A stretch of 64,000 nt of DNA from Heyndrickxia vini (GCF_016772275.1 NZ_CP065425.1:1288001-1352000); one strand, 5' to 3'. Counted from the first letter of the stretch, positions 1-8,696 are shown. The notes: generated from the sequence alone by a model not told the origin. Program-made: numbers and translations.

Positions 1-358
1 TTTGTTTACACCTGTAAATGGAACAATTAAGGATGATCAGATTTCTATTTTTCCATTAGTCAAAGATCTTCACCCAACACCCGCTATGGGGGGAGTACCT
101 ACTAATGAAGCTTTACAAATCATCCGCGATAAGGAAAAAATGGATCGTGGGTTTTATGCTTCTCCAATTGGTTGGGTTGATTACAGGGGGAATGGAGAGT
201 TTGCTGTAGCCATTCGATCAGGATTAATTAAAGAGAATGAAGCATTTTTATATGCTGGGTGCGGTGTAGTTTCCGACTCAATCCCAGAGGATGAATATTT
301 TGAAACAAAAATTAAATTTCGTCCGATGCTTCGTGCATTAGGAGGAAAGAAATTATGA
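1..358 (+). CDS. menF: Isochorismate synthase MenF, C-terminal part
   Basis: This is the last ~118 residues of isochorismate synthase, which converts chorismate to isochorismate as the first step of menaquinone synthesis. The gene is cut by the window edge, so its start is not visible. The fragment carries hallmarks of the chorismate-binding fold: HPTPAMGG, then a DRGFYASPIGWVD segment and an AGCGVVSDS segment near the end, all parts of the active site in this family. Its stop overlaps the menD start (ATGA), so the two are translationally coupled in one operon. MenF is preferred over anthranilate synthase component I because the next genes are menD, menH and menB. Confidence 0.93.
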   Translation, partial: LFTPVNGTIKDDQISIFPLVKDLHPTPAMGGVPTNEALQIIRDKEKMDRGFYASPIGWVDYRGNGEFAVAIRSGLIKENEAFLYAGCGVVSDSIPEDEYFETKIKFRPMLRALGGKKL

Positions 359-2106
359 ATCATCAAGAGACACTTACAACATATTTAGCTAGCTTTATTC
401 AGGGATTGTCAAATTCAGGTGTTCGGGATGTTGTCATAAGCCCCGGCTCACGGTCAACACCTTTAGCTTTGTTAATTGCTGACCACCCTAAGCTTAAATA
501 TCATATAAATATTGACGAACGTTCAGCTGCTTTTTTTGCATTGGGAATTGCAAAACAAACAAGGAATCCTGTTGCCCTATTATGTACTTCTGGAACTGCA
601 GCGGCTAACTATTTTCCTGCAATTGTAGAAGCAAAGCTTTCAAGAATTCCATTAATCGTATTAACGGCTGATCGCCCACATGAATTGCGGGATATTGGGG
701 CACCACAAGCAATCGACCAGATTCATTTATATGGAAAGCATGTAAAATGGTTTGCTGAAATGGCACTTCCAGAGATAGGGAAAGAAATGACATACTATGC
801 TAGAACAACAGCTACAAGAGCTATTAGTATGTCTATACAGCAACCAGCGGGCCCAGTACATTTAAATTTTCCAATTCGCGAGCCATTACTACCAAGATTG
901 ACCCCTTCTCCATTCGGGGAATTGGAGGATCAATCAGTAATTAAAGTGAAGCAAGGGAGTACCCTTCTTGATTTGGGGGAAATGAAAACGATTTGCGATC
1001 GACTGCAAACTCTTGAAAAGGGCTTAATTGTATGTGGGGCTATTGATTATCCACAATTTTCAGCAGCGGTTTTAGAAATGGCTGATTCATTAGGCTATCC
1101 AATTATTGCAGACCCACTTTCACAGCTTCGAAGTGGGACATTCTCGGAGAATAATATCATTGATAGTTATGATGCAATATTAAAAGACATTGTTTCAGAT
1201 GAAATGTTGTATCCTGATGTTATTATTCGATTTGGCGGAATGCCGGTTTCAAAGCCTTTAACTAAATTTATGAAACGACTTGAGGGAACTGAACAATATA
1301 TTATTGAAGCGGGAGATAGTTGGCGCGATCCAATTAATTCGGCTACCCAAATGATCTATTGCGATGAAACATTATTTTGTGAAGGATTATTAAATCAATT
1401 GGATACAAAAAGACATTCAAAATGGTTGAAAATGTGGCAGAATCTAAATCAGATTGCTCGGAATACAATTATTAACGAAATTAGTGATATTTCTGAATTA
1501 GATGAAGGAAAGCTCGTTTTAGAATTAATAAAAAGATTGCCGCAAAATAGCCATTTATTTGTTGGTAATAGTATGCCAATTCGCGATGTGGATACATTTT
1601 TCCATTTTAATCAACAAAATATACGGGTATTAGCTAATCGCGGAGCAAATGGGATTGATGGTGTAGTTTCAAGTGCATTAGGAGCAAGTTTATATGGAGA
1701 ATCGCTGTTTTTATTAATTGGCGACTTATCATTTTTCCATGATTTAAATGGGTTATTAGCAGCAAAGATGCATCAATTAAACATCACGATTATCGTAATT
1801 AATAATAATGGCGGAGGAATTTTTTCTTTCTTGCCACAATCGAATGAGCCAAAACATTTTGAAGCACTATTTGGTACACCAACAGATATTGAATTTGAAT
1901 ATGTTGTAAAAATGTATAATGGTAAATATAGTAAAATAAGTAACTGGGATGAATTTCATCGTTCAATAAATGAAGCGATTACATTGAAAGGATTAAATGT
2001 GATAGAAGTTCCTACGAATCGTGATGTGAATGTTGAAATTCATCGAAAAATGTGGAAACGTGTTTCCGCGGAAATTGAACAATATGTTCATGGAGAAATA
2101 GAATGA
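355..2106 (+). CDS. menD: MenD, SEPHCHC synthase
   Basis: Thiamine-diphosphate enzyme that joins 2-oxoglutarate (with loss of CO2) to isochorismate, giving 2-succinyl-5-enolpyruvyl-6-hydroxy-3-cyclohexene-1-carboxylate. The 583-residue length is normal for MenD. SPGSRST (residues ~29-35) and IDERSAAFFALG (~53) form the N-terminal ThDP pyrimidine-binding part with its glutamate. GDLSFFHDLNGL (~459) followed by the NNNGGGIFSFLP stretch is the ThDP/Mg diphosphate site. The start overlaps the menF stop by 4 nt and the stop overlaps menH by 4 nt, indicating tight coupling within the operon. Confidence 0.97.
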   Translation: MNHQETLTTYLASFIQGLSNSGVRDVVISPGSRSTPLALLIADHPKLKYHINIDERSAAFFALGIAKQTRNPVALLCTSGTAAANYFPAIVEAKLSRIPLIVLTADRPHELRDIGAPQAIDQIHLYGKHVKWFAEMALPEIGKEMTYYARTTATRAISMSIQQPAGPVHLNFPIREPLLPRLTPSPFGELEDQSVIKVKQGSTLLDLGEMKTICDRLQTLEKGLIVCGAIDYPQFSAAVLEMADSLGYPIIADPLSQLRSGTFSENNIIDSYDAILKDIVSDEMLYPDVIIRFGGMPVSKPLTKFMKRLEGTEQYIIEAGDSWRDPINSATQMIYCDETLFCEGLLNQLDTKRHSKWLKMWQNLNQIARNTIINEISDISELDEGKLVLELIKRLPQNSHLFVGNSMPIRDVDTFFHFNQQNIRVLANRGANGIDGVVSSALGASLYGESLFLLIGDLSFFHDLNGLLAAKMHQLNITIIVINNNGGGIFSFLPQSNEPKHFEALFGTPTDIEFEYVVKMYNGKYSKISNWDEFHRSINEAITLKGLNVIEVPTNRDVNVEIHRKMWKRVSAEIEQYVHGEIE

Positions 2107-2912
2107 ACATTGTAGTAAATAATGTGAATTATCATGTGAACATTATTGGAAAAGGTGAACCGGTCATCATGTTACATGGTTTTACCGGTGATATGACCAG
2201 TTGGGATGGGATTAATCCATATTTAAAGGAAAAAAATCAACTAATATTAATAGATATTCTTGGGCATGGTAAGACGGAGATTCCTATAAATATCGATCGG
2301 TTTCATATTGAAAAAGTTGCGAAAGATATAAGGGATATACTCCTTCATTTAAAAATAAACAAGACAAATATTTTAGGTTATTCAATGGGTGGAAGACTCG
2401 CTCTAACATTTACTTTTTTATATCCTAAAATGGTCAATAAGCTCATTTTAGAAAGTGCCTCTCCGGGGATAGAAACTGAAGAGGGAAGAAAATTACGGCG
2501 TGAAAATGATGAAAAGTTAGCTAATAAAATCATGGATGAAGGGGTAGAATCATTTGTTCATTTTTGGACAAATATTCCCTTGTTTAACTCCCAAAAAAGG
2601 TTAGACCATTCCATCCAGGAAAAAGTTAAACAGCAAAGATTACAAAATGCTCCCATTGGACTTGCTAATAGTTTAAAAGGGATGGGAACTGGGAAAATGC
2701 CTTCTTTATGGGATAGGCTTCATCAACTGGATATACCAGTGCTTATTTTGTCTGGTAGTTTAGATGAAAAATATTGTGACATCGGAAAAAAGATGAAAAG
2801 CAATCTTCCGCATGTAATGCATTATATATTTGAAGACATTGGTCATGCAATTCATGTGGAAGATTCTCAAAAGTTTGGTACAATAATAATGGAGTTTTTG
2901 TCGAATAAATGA
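2103..2912 (+). CDS. menH: MenH, SHCHC synthase (alpha/beta hydrolase)
   Basis: Alpha/beta-hydrolase-fold lyase that removes pyruvate from SEPHCHC to give SHCHC in menaquinone synthesis (YtxM in B. subtilis). The 269-residue protein has an oxyanion segment MLHGFTGD (~23), the nucleophile elbow GYSMGG with Ser94, a late Asp in SGSLDEKY (~219) and His in IGHAIHVED (~249), so the catalytic triad is complete. The start overlaps the menD stop and a GGAG lies upstream inside menD. Some annotations call this family a generic hydrolase; position between menD and menB makes MenH the best assignment. Confidence 0.93.
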   Translation: MNIVVNNVNYHVNIIGKGEPVIMLHGFTGDMTSWDGINPYLKEKNQLILIDILGHGKTEIPINIDRFHIEKVAKDIRDILLHLKINKTNILGYSMGGRLALTFTFLYPKMVNKLILESASPGIETEEGRKLRRENDEKLANKIMDEGVESFVHFWTNIPLFNSQKRLDHSIQEKVKQQRLQNAPIGLANSLKGMGTGKMPSLWDRLHQLDIPVLILSGSLDEKYCDIGKKMKSNLPHVMHYIFEDIGHAIHVEDSQKFGTIIMEFLSNK

Positions 2913-2952
2913 TTGATTCTACAAAAATATAATTTTAAAGGGAGGATTTTAC

Positions 2953-3771
2953 ATGACTGTAGAATGGCAAACAGAAAGAGAATATGATGAAATTCTTTAT
3001 GAATCATATAATGGGATTGCTAAAATTACGATTAATCGTCCGCATGTACATAATGCATTTACACCAAAAACAGTTACAGAAATGATTGATGCATTATCTC
3101 GTGCTCGTGATGATTCAAAAATTGGGGTCATTATTTTTACGGGTGCGGGCGAAAAGGCCTTCTGCTCAGGAGGAGACCAATCGGTTCGTGGGCATGGCGG
3201 TTATGTTGGCGATGATAATATTCCACGTTTAAACGTACTAGACTTACAAAGATTAATTCGTTTTACACCAAAACCGGTTATTGCAATGGTAGCTGGCTAT
3301 GCTATTGGTGGCGGACATGTATTGCATGTTGTTTGCGATCTTACAATTGCTGCTGAAAACGCGATTTTTGGACAAACTGGACCTAAAGTAGGCAGCTTTG
3401 ACGCTGGTTATGGTGCAGGGTATTTAGCTCGTATTATCGGACATAAGAAAGCAAGAGAAATTTGGTACTTATGCCGTCAATACAATGCACAGGAAGCATT
3501 AGACATGGGGCTTGTTAATACAGTTGTGCCTCTAGAAAAACTTGAAGAAGAAACAATTAAATGGTGCGAAGAAATTCTTGAGAAAAGCTCAACTGCACTT
3601 CGTTTCTTAAAAGCTTCGTTTAACGCTGATACAGATGGTTTAGCTGGCCTCCAACAATTTGGTGGAGACGCTACATTATTATACTATACAACGGATGAAG
3701 CAAAAGAAGGACGCGATGCCTTTAAGGAAAAACGTAAACCTGATTTTGGGCAATTTCCTCGTTTCCCTTGA
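2953..3771 (+). CDS. menB: MenB, 1,4-dihydroxy-2-naphthoyl-CoA synthase
   Basis: Crotonase-family enzyme that cyclises o-succinylbenzoyl-CoA to 1,4-dihydroxy-2-naphthoyl-CoA. The 272 residues match the family length. [15 protein letters not shown] (~62-76) and GYAIGGGH (~115) are the oxyanion-hole loops, and a conserved GSFDAGYG segment follows. The start has a strong GGGAGG ribosome site. It lies 40 nt after menH and is followed by an intrinsic terminator before menE, so menE-menC expression probably depends on read-through or a separate promoter. Confidence 0.97.
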   Translation: MTVEWQTEREYDEILYESYNGIAKITINRPHVHNAFTPKTVTEMIDALSRARDDSKIGVIIFTGAGEKAFCSGGDQSVRGHGGYVGDDNIPRLNVLDLQRLIRFTPKPVIAMVAGYAIGGGHVLHVVCDLTIAAENAIFGQTGPKVGSFDAGYGAGYLARIIGHKKAREIWYLCRQYNAQEALDMGLVNTVVPLEKLEEETIKWCEEILEKSSTALRFLKASFNADTDGLAGLQQFGGDATLLYYTTDEAKEGRDAFKEKRKPDFGQFPRFP

Positions 3772-3803
3772 TTTAAATTGTAAATGCCCTAAGGAAGGGC
3801 TCT

Positions 3804-3837
3804 AAAAAGCTTGATGGATATTCCATCAAGCTTTTTT
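3804..3837 (+). terminator. Intrinsic terminator between menB and menE
   Basis: AAGCTTGATGGA and TCCATCAAGCTT form a near-perfect stem with a very short loop followed by a run of six T. It splits the men cluster in two. The A-run on the 5' side means it could also work on the other strand. Confidence 0.85.
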
Positions 3838-3866
3838 ATAGAAATTCTACATAAAAGGTGATTTAT

Positions 3867-5342
3867 ATGAACGGTATGATACCTAATCTTTTAAAACAAA
3901 GAGCGTTTTTAACACCAAAACGAAAGGCACTCCTATTTGAAAATAAAGAGTGGAGCTTTTTAGATTTGTATAAAGAAGTTGAAATATATGCAAAGAAAAT
4001 TGCATCATTGGGAGTGAAAAGAAAGGATTCAGTGGCAATTCTTTTAGCGAATCGTCCACATACAGTAATAATTATTCATGCATTACAGCAGCTGGGAATT
4101 ACTTCGGTTTTTTTGAACCATCGATTAACTGCAAGTGAAATGGTTTTTCAATTAAAAGATAGTCAAACAAGTTTAGTTATTGGTGAAAAGGAATTAGAAA
4201 ATAAACTAGCAGAAATACATGAGATTTATCCAAATGTTGTTAGTAAGACAGTTGAAGAAGTACAACAGCAAAAGGAAGAAAATTATCCATTTATTAATGA
4301 ATATTTAATGGACGATGTATGTTCAATCATGTACACATCTGGCACAACTGGCAACCCTAAAGGAGTTCTCCAAACTTACGGGAACCATTGGTGGAGTGCT
4401 ATAGGATCTGCCTTAAATCTTGGATTAGGGGAAGATGACGGTTGGCTTTGTGCAGTTCCTTTGTTTCATATTAGTGGATTATCTATTCTAATGAGAAGTG
4501 TTATTTATGGAATGCCGGTTTATTTATATGAACATTTTAATGAGAAAATTATTAATGAGAAATTACAATCTGGTAGTGTGACGATTATGTCCGTAGTAAG
4601 CACAATGCTTCATCGTTTGCTTGATGATTTGAAAGAAAGTCGTTATCATGAACGTTTTCGCTGTATGCTTCTAGGGGGTGGACCAGCGGCTAAATCATTG
4701 CTTGAAGCATGTTTAGACAAAAATATCCCCGTCTTTCAATCGTACGGAATGACTGAAACCTCCTCTCAAATTGTCACTTTATCTCCTGAAGATAGTTTAT
4801 TAAAGATTGGATCAGCAGGAAAGCCGTTATTTCCTTCGCAGTTGAAAATAATGTCAGAGGGTAAACAATTAGATGCGAATCAACCAGGGGAAATCATTGT
4901 TAAAGGTCCAAATATTACGATTGGATATTTAAATCGAAGTGAAGCGAATCGGGAGCATTTTAAAAATGGTTGGTTCTTTACAGGTGATATAGGTTATGTA
5001 GATGAGGAAGGATATTTATTTGTTCTCGACCGACGTTCAGATTTAATTATTTCTGGTGGTGAGAATATTTATCCTGCTGAAATTGAAGAGGTACTGTTAT
5101 CACATCCAAACGTTCTTGAAGCTGGGATAACAGGTATAGAACATTCCTTATGGGGCCAGATTCCTATTGGGTTTGTTGTTTGTAAACCATTCATAGAGGA
5201 AGCAGAATTGATTACGTATTGCCAAGAAAGACTTGCAAAATATAAAATTCCGAACCGAATTTATTTTGTTGATGAATTGCCTAGAAATGCATCGAATAAA
5301 CTACTCCGTCGAAAATTAAAAGAGCTAATTCCAAAAGGATGA
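3867..5342 (+). CDS. menE: MenE, o-succinylbenzoate-CoA ligase
   Basis: Acyl-adenylate-forming ligase that activates o-succinylbenzoate to its CoA thioester. The P-loop-like AMP-binding motif YTSGTTGNPKG is at ~155-165. SYGMTETSS and the hinge segment GDIGYVDEEGYLFVLDR with downstream SGGENIYP are typical of the ANL superfamily. I chose the ATG at 3867 (491 aa) because AAAGGTG ends about six bases upstream; an in-frame GTG at 3858 lies inside that ribosome site. menC follows after 4 nt. Confidence 0.95.
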   Translation: MNGMIPNLLKQRAFLTPKRKALLFENKEWSFLDLYKEVEIYAKKIASLGVKRKDSVAILLANRPHTVIIIHALQQLGITSVFLNHRLTASEMVFQLKDSQTSLVIGEKELENKLAEIHEIYPNVVSKTVEEVQQQKEENYPFINEYLMDDVCSIMYTSGTTGNPKGVLQTYGNHWWSAIGSALNLGLGEDDGWLCAVPLFHISGLSILMRSVIYGMPVYLYEHFNEKIINEKLQSGSVTIMSVVSTMLHRLLDDLKESRYHERFRCMLLGGGPAAKSLLEACLDKNIPVFQSYGMTETSSQIVTLSPEDSLLKIGSAGKPLFPSQLKIMSEGKQLDANQPGEIIVKGPNITIGYLNRSEANREHFKNGWFFTGDIGYVDEEGYLFVLDRRSDLIISGGENIYPAEIEEVLLSHPNVLEAGITGIEHSLWGQIPIGFVVCKPFIEEAELITYCQERLAKYKIPNRIYFVDELPRNASNKLLRRKLKELIPKG

Positions 5343-5346
5343 TCAT

Positions 5347-6462
5347 ATGAGAATTCATGAAGTAAATATTTTCATAATTAAAATGCCTTTAAAAACCCCA
5401 TTTTCAACTGCCTTAGAAACGGTCATTGAGCGGGAAGGAATGATACTGGAAGTTATTGATGAACAAGGGGCTAAAGGTTATGGGGAAGTTGTCGCTTTCT
5501 CAACTCCATGGTATACAGAAGAAACGGTCAAAACTTGTTATCATATGTTAAAGGATCTTCTAATCCCATTAGTTTTAGACAAACATATAAATCATCCAAA
5601 TGATCTCTATATGGCTTTTAACCATATTAGGGGAAACCATATGGCTAAGGCGGGACTGGAAACAGCTATATGGGACGTATATTCAAAGCTAAAATCAAAA
5701 CCGCTTTGGACAATGATTAATGGTGTTCGAGAAGAAGTACCAGCTGGCGTTGTCGTTGGAACTGAAAATATAAAAAATGCCATTGAACAAATTTCCTCTT
5801 ATATGGAAAATGGATATGAACGGGTTAAAGTAAAAATTAAACCTGGGAAGGATTATCAGTTTATTAAAGAAATTCGCTCGTTTTGCCCTAATCTCGCATT
5901 AATGGCAGATGCAAATTCTTCTTACACATTAAATGATATTGAATTATTAAAATCACTTGATGATTTTAATTTGTTAATGATTGAGCAACCATTAGCCGTT
6001 GATGATATTGTTGAACATTCGATTTTACAAAAAGAATTGAAAACGCCAATTTGTCTGGATGAGAGTATTATTACCTATCATGATGCTAAAAGCGCCATTC
6101 AGCTTAATAGTTGTGGTGTCATTAATATTAAAATTGGCCGTGTTGGCGGCTTACGCAATGCCATTGCTATCCATGATCTATGTCGAAAAAATGATATTCA
6201 AGTCTGGTGCGGTGGAATGATTGAGTTTGGGGTGTCTAGGGCACATAATTTGGCTCTTTCTACTAAAGAGGGTTTCACCATTCCAGGAGATCTTTCAGCA
6301 TCAAATCGCTTTTGGGAAGAAGATATCATATCCCCACAAGTAGAAGTGTTCGATGGAAAAATAAAAGTACCGAATCAGCCGGGAATCGGTTTTGATATAA
6401 ATTTTAACCGGCTCCATCAAGTAACTACCTATCGAGAAAATATAAACTGCAAGCACAAATAA
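5347..6462 (+). CDS. menC: MenC, o-succinylbenzoate synthase
   Basis: Enolase-superfamily enzyme dehydrating SHCHC to o-succinylbenzoate. The 371 residues show the general acid/base lysines in VKVKIKPG (~160-165), metal ligands Asp in MADANSS (~188), Glu in IEQPL (~213) and Asp in CLDESI (~238), and the second catalytic Lys in NIKIGRVGG. This is the Bacillus-type MenC close to N-succinylamino acid racemases, so promiscuous racemase activity is possible. An AAAGGATGATC ribosome site precedes it directly after menE. A terminator overlaps its last codons. Confidence 0.94.
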   Translation: MRIHEVNIFIIKMPLKTPFSTALETVIEREGMILEVIDEQGAKGYGEVVAFSTPWYTEETVKTCYHMLKDLLIPLVLDKHINHPNDLYMAFNHIRGNHMAKAGLETAIWDVYSKLKSKPLWTMINGVREEVPAGVVVGTENIKNAIEQISSYMENGYERVKVKIKPGKDYQFIKEIRSFCPNLALMADANSSYTLNDIELLKSLDDFNLLMIEQPLAVDDIVEHSILQKELKTPICLDESIITYHDAKSAIQLNSCGVINIKIGRVGGLRNAIAIHDLCRKNDIQVWCGGMIEFGVSRAHNLALSTKEGFTIPGDLSASNRFWEEDIISPQVEVFDGKIKVPNQPGIGFDINFNRLHQVTTYRENINCKHK

Positions 6463-6476
6463 GTACTTGCAGTTTT
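6444..6476 (+). terminator. Terminator of the men operon
   Basis: AAACTGCAAG and CTTGCAGTTT form a 10-bp stem around the menC stop codon, followed by TTAAAAG. The stem begins inside the last menC codons. The U-tract is short. Confidence 0.65.
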
Positions 6477-6512
6477 AAAAGTTTTTGCAGCATTCTTACA
6501 AAATTACCTGCG

Positions 6513-6660
6513 ATGTCCAGCTTCAGCACCTATCGACTAGAAAACTTCAGGACTTTTCCCTACGATAAGTCAGCATCGATTCACCTTGCAGGCTCATCGT
6601 GTTTCCTTTAAGTCCCGCAAGTCTTTTACGTCGATGAGCAAGGTGCTTACGCTTTTCTAA
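6513..6660. repeat. R1 intergenic repeat, long copy 1
   Basis: About 148 bp, closely related to 41918-42072. The ends carry AGCACCT and AGGTGCT as inverted arms, with GCTCATCG/CGATGAGC inside. In the second copy the outer arms are AGCGCCT/AGGCGCT, a compensatory change that supports a base-paired RNA or DNA hairpin. No reading frame is shared by the copies. Similar intergenic elements ending in GCTTTTC are common in Bacillaceae. Confidence 0.75.
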
Positions 6661-6822
6661 TTACCAATTTCCTTCAGGTTTAAATGTTTTGCAGTCAGTT
6701 TCTTCTGTATTTTTTGCTTGATCGCCTTTATGGCTTACTACGTATATTTCATTTGCGGAACAACGATTTCCCTTTGCCCAATAATGACAATTATTCACTT
6801 CACATAATACGTCTTTTGCCAT
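6661..6822 (-). CDS. DUF1540 cysteine-rich small protein
   Basis: A 53-residue protein with four cysteines arranged as C7-x4-C12, C21 and C44, ending in CKTFKPEGNW. This matches DUF1540, a small Cys-rich family common in Firmicutes whose function is unknown; metal binding is a reasonable guess from the cysteines. The ATG at 6822 is preceded by GGGGTGAGGT at good spacing. It points away from the R1 repeat and runs antiparallel to the men operon. Confidence 0.82.
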   Translation of the reverse strand: MAKDVLCEVNNCHYWAKGNRCSANEIYVVSHKGDQAKNTEETDCKTFKPEGNW

Positions 6823-6919
6823 TGTACCTCACCCCTTAAAAGGTTTTTTATGATACAAAATTAGTTTCTGTATTAGCGAGAAGATCTATGTTTGGAAAGT
6901 AACGCCATCCATTGTTATA

Positions 6920-7156
6920 TTATTTTGATGGATGATTCTTTTTTTCCGGTACAGGATCGAATCCGCCTGGATGCAAGGGATGGCACTTAAGTATTCGTTT
7001 AATGGTTAAAAAGCCCCCATGAAATGCACCGAATCGTTTTATTGCTTCAAGTCCGTATTGGGAACATGTCGGGTAAAATCGGCATGTTGGCGGCTTAAGA
7101 GGGGATATAACAATTTGATAAAATCGAATCATTTTAATAAAAATAAATTTTATCAT
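6920..7156 (-). CDS. yidD: YidD family membrane protein insertion efficiency factor
   Basis: A 78-residue protein of the YidD family (YtjA in B. subtilis), which helps YidC-type insertases at the membrane. It shows the family core: an amphipathic N-terminus ([11 protein letters not shown]), [14 protein letters not shown] with paired cysteines, then [19 protein letters not shown] and DPVP. The start is not certain: AAGGA lies ~13 bases before the ATG used here, and a second Met (residue 9) is possible. It lies between the DUF1540 gene and a small membrane protein gene, all on the minus strand. Confidence 0.93.
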   Translation of the reverse strand: MIKFIFIKMIRFYQIVISPLKPPTCRFYPTCSQYGLEAIKRFGAFHGGFLTIKRILKCHPLHPGGFDPVPEKKNHPSK

Positions 7157-7186
7157 AATAAGTAGGACATCCTTGTAAAATAATTA

Positions 7187-7363
7187 TTAGTTGCTCTTTT
7201 TGTTTATATTATTTTCTTCTTCATTATTTGTTTTGATATTAGGATTATTTTCAATTGGATCTATTGTATGCTTGTACGAATATGCTTTTGAAGTTGTTAG
7301 TGCAGATGCGAGAATAATCACTATGATGATCAAAATGGATACAATCAAAATGAATGTGTACAA
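7187..7363 (-). CDS. Small single-pass membrane protein, YtzI-like
   Basis: Predicted 58-residue protein: a hydrophobic helix (residues ~2-24, mostly Ile/Leu/Val) followed by LTTSKAYSYKHTIDP and a polar Asn/Glu-rich tail. I start it at the TTG at 7361-7363 because AGGAGGT (7372-7378 on the complementary strand) lies eight bases upstream; a longer frame to 7405 has no ribosome site. The TTSKAY..KHTIDP segment resembles the tiny membrane protein YtzI of Bacillus, recalled without a search. Function unknown. Confidence 0.65.
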   Translation of the reverse strand: MYTFILIVSILIIIVIILASALTTSKAYSYKHTIDPIENNPNIKTNNEEENNINKKSN

Positions 7364-7440
7364 TGGAATAAACCTCCTAATAATATCTAACCTATATTTT
7401 AGCATGTAATTTCATTTTTTGTGAAAGATATGAAATGGAT

Positions 7441-7465
7441 GTTTAACGAATTTGTGAAAGGGTAA
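7441..7465 (+). promoter_or_regulatory. Candidate sigma-B promoter of dps
   Basis: GTTTAA at 7441-7446 and GGGTAA at 7460-7465 are separated by 13 bases. This matches the sigma-B pattern GTTTAA-N12-15-GGGTAT at 11 of 12 positions. B. subtilis dps is known to be under sigma-B general stress control, which fits. Confidence 0.72.
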
Positions 7466-7499
7466 AGATTAAAGTAGTAGTTTACAGGAGGAGATACAT

Positions 7500-7943
7500 A
7501 TGGAAAAACAAGTACAAGTACAAGATGCATTAAATAAACAGGTAGCAAACTGGACAGTTCTTTATACAAAGCTCCATCATTTTCATTGGTACGTAAAAGG
7601 CCATCATTTCTTTTCACTTCATGAAAAACTAGAGGAGTTATACAATAAAGCAGATTCCGTTATTGATGAATTCGCTGAAAGATTACTTGCGATTAACGGC
7701 AAACCAGTATCTACACTGAAAGGTTCATTAGAGTTAGCGAGTATACAAGAAGCGGAAACCACTTCTGGCGCTGATGAAATGGTGAAAGAAGTTGTAAATG
7801 ATTTTACAATCATTATTGGTGAATTAAAAGAAGGAATTGCTTTAGCAGACGATGTAAAAGATGATGTAACAGAAGATATGTTCATTTCACTGCAAGAAGA
7901 ATTAGAAAAACATGTATGGATGTTAAATGCTTATTTAGGATGA
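7500..7943 (+). CDS. dps: Dps-family ferritin-like protein
   Basis: A 147-residue ferritin-like four-helix protein that oxidises and stores iron and protects DNA in stationary phase or stress. The inter-subunit ferroxidase residues are present with canonical spacing: His29 in HHFHWYVKG, His41 in LHEKLEELY, Asp56 and Glu60 in IDEFAERLL. An AGGAGGAG ribosome site precedes the ATG. A sigma-B-like promoter lies ~35 nt upstream and a strong terminator follows. It could equally be called MrgA-like, but the stress promoter favours Dps. Confidence 0.93.
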   Translation: MEKQVQVQDALNKQVANWTVLYTKLHHFHWYVKGHHFFSLHEKLEELYNKADSVIDEFAERLLAINGKPVSTLKGSLELASIQEAETTSGADEMVKEVVNDFTIIIGELKEGIALADDVKDDVTEDMFISLQEELEKHVWMLNAYLG

Positions 7944-7950
7944 AAATAAG

Positions 7951-7982
7951 GGAAACTGTTGTGTTGAACAGTTTCCTTTTTT
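7951..7982 (+). terminator. Terminator after dps
   Basis: GGAAACTGTT and AACAGTTTCC form a 10-bp stem with a short loop and a run of six T. Confidence 0.85.
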
Positions 7983-8232
7983 AATGCAAAAATTTTGATT
8001 TCGTACGGTGGGTTAGATCAGTAGTATGGCTAGCAAATTTATTTTTTAGGCTTTCGATTAAGTACAGGCTAATAAAGTATTGGATTTCCTCATCATTCAT
8101 ATCTTCAACTATTTTCATTAAATCATTTCGATCTGATTCTTCTAATACTGCATATGCAATGATATCAATATCCTCATCGTCTCCGGTCAAACGATTTTGA
8201 TAAATTTCAAATAGCTCATCGACAAGTCTCAC
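7981..8232 (-). CDS. DUF6154-like small protein
   Basis: An 83-residue acidic, probably helical protein: VDELFEIYQNRLTGDDEDIDIIAYAVLEE, DLMKIVEDMNDEEIQYFISLYLIESLKNKF. The pattern resembles the small Bacillus family DUF6154 (from memory). I chose the GTG at 8232 because AAGGA lies eight bases upstream; the in-frame ATG at 8241 overlaps that ribosome site. It is convergent with dps and its stop abuts the dps terminator. Function unknown. Confidence 0.7.
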   Translation of the reverse strand: MRLVDELFEIYQNRLTGDDEDIDIIAYAVLEESDRNDLMKIVEDMNDEEIQYFISLYLIESLKNKFASHTTDLTHRTKSKFLH

Positions 8233-8327
8233 GTTAATCATCCTTTTTTAATGACTTAAGAATATTTTTGCTTAATTTGTGGGAAACGATACATAAAGAA
8301 TAAATTTAACTTGTGAGGAGTGCAGGA

Positions 8328-8657
8328 ATGGATCAGCAAAAAAACACCTATTATATTAATGTCGGCAGCGGGGAAATATCGAGAAGCTCAACTGATTCTC
8401 CGTGGAATTTTAAAATAGAAGCTACAGATGAGGAGATTACACGTTTAAGACAGATTTTTGATGCTAATTATGATGAGGAAATAGATGGATTTTTGCGTGC
8501 GCATGTTCCTTTTATGGAATATCATCATGATCGCTCGAATGATGAGTATGATAAACACATGATTGAAGTGTATCAAATGATTTACGAATTAGGGGATCAA
8601 GAGGCGAAGCGGCATATTGACAAAATCGGTATTTTAAGGGATTTTACATCGGAATAA
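8328..8657 (+). CDS. Conserved Bacillaceae protein of unknown function
   Basis: A 109-residue soluble acidic protein starting MDQQKNTYYINVGSGEISRSS, with SPWNFKIEATDEEITRL, RAHVPFMEYHHDR and YELGDQEAKRHI. I recall similar proteins in Bacillus sometimes labelled hydrolase, but no catalytic motif is visible, so no function is assigned. The ATG at 8328 is chosen because GAGGAG lies seven bases upstream; the frame opens earlier at a GTG inside the ribosome site. A shared terminator separates it from the convergent lipoprotein gene. Confidence 0.75.
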   Translation: MDQQKNTYYINVGSGEISRSSTDSPWNFKIEATDEEITRLRQIFDANYDEEIDGFLRAHVPFMEYHHDRSNDEYDKHMIEVYQMIYELGDQEAKRHIDKIGILRDFTSE

Positions 8658-8662
8658 TGAAA

Positions 8663-8695
8663 AGCCAGCAACTTTAATGAGTTGCTGGCTTTTTC
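8663..8695. terminator. Bidirectional terminator
   Basis: AGCCAGCAAC and GTTGCTGGCT form a 10-bp stem with an 8-base loop, flanked by A's on the left and T's on the right. It serves the plus-strand gene ending at 8657 and the convergent lipoprotein ending at 8697. Confidence 0.85.
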
Positions 8696-8696
8696 C

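Noticed and set aside
6513-6660. Insertion sequence remnant
   Set aside because: No transposase fragment and no target duplication seen; better described as a small structured intergenic repeat.
7191-7409. Plus-strand frame opposite the small membrane protein gene
   Set aside because: No ribosome site; the minus strand has AGGAGGT correctly placed before a TTG.
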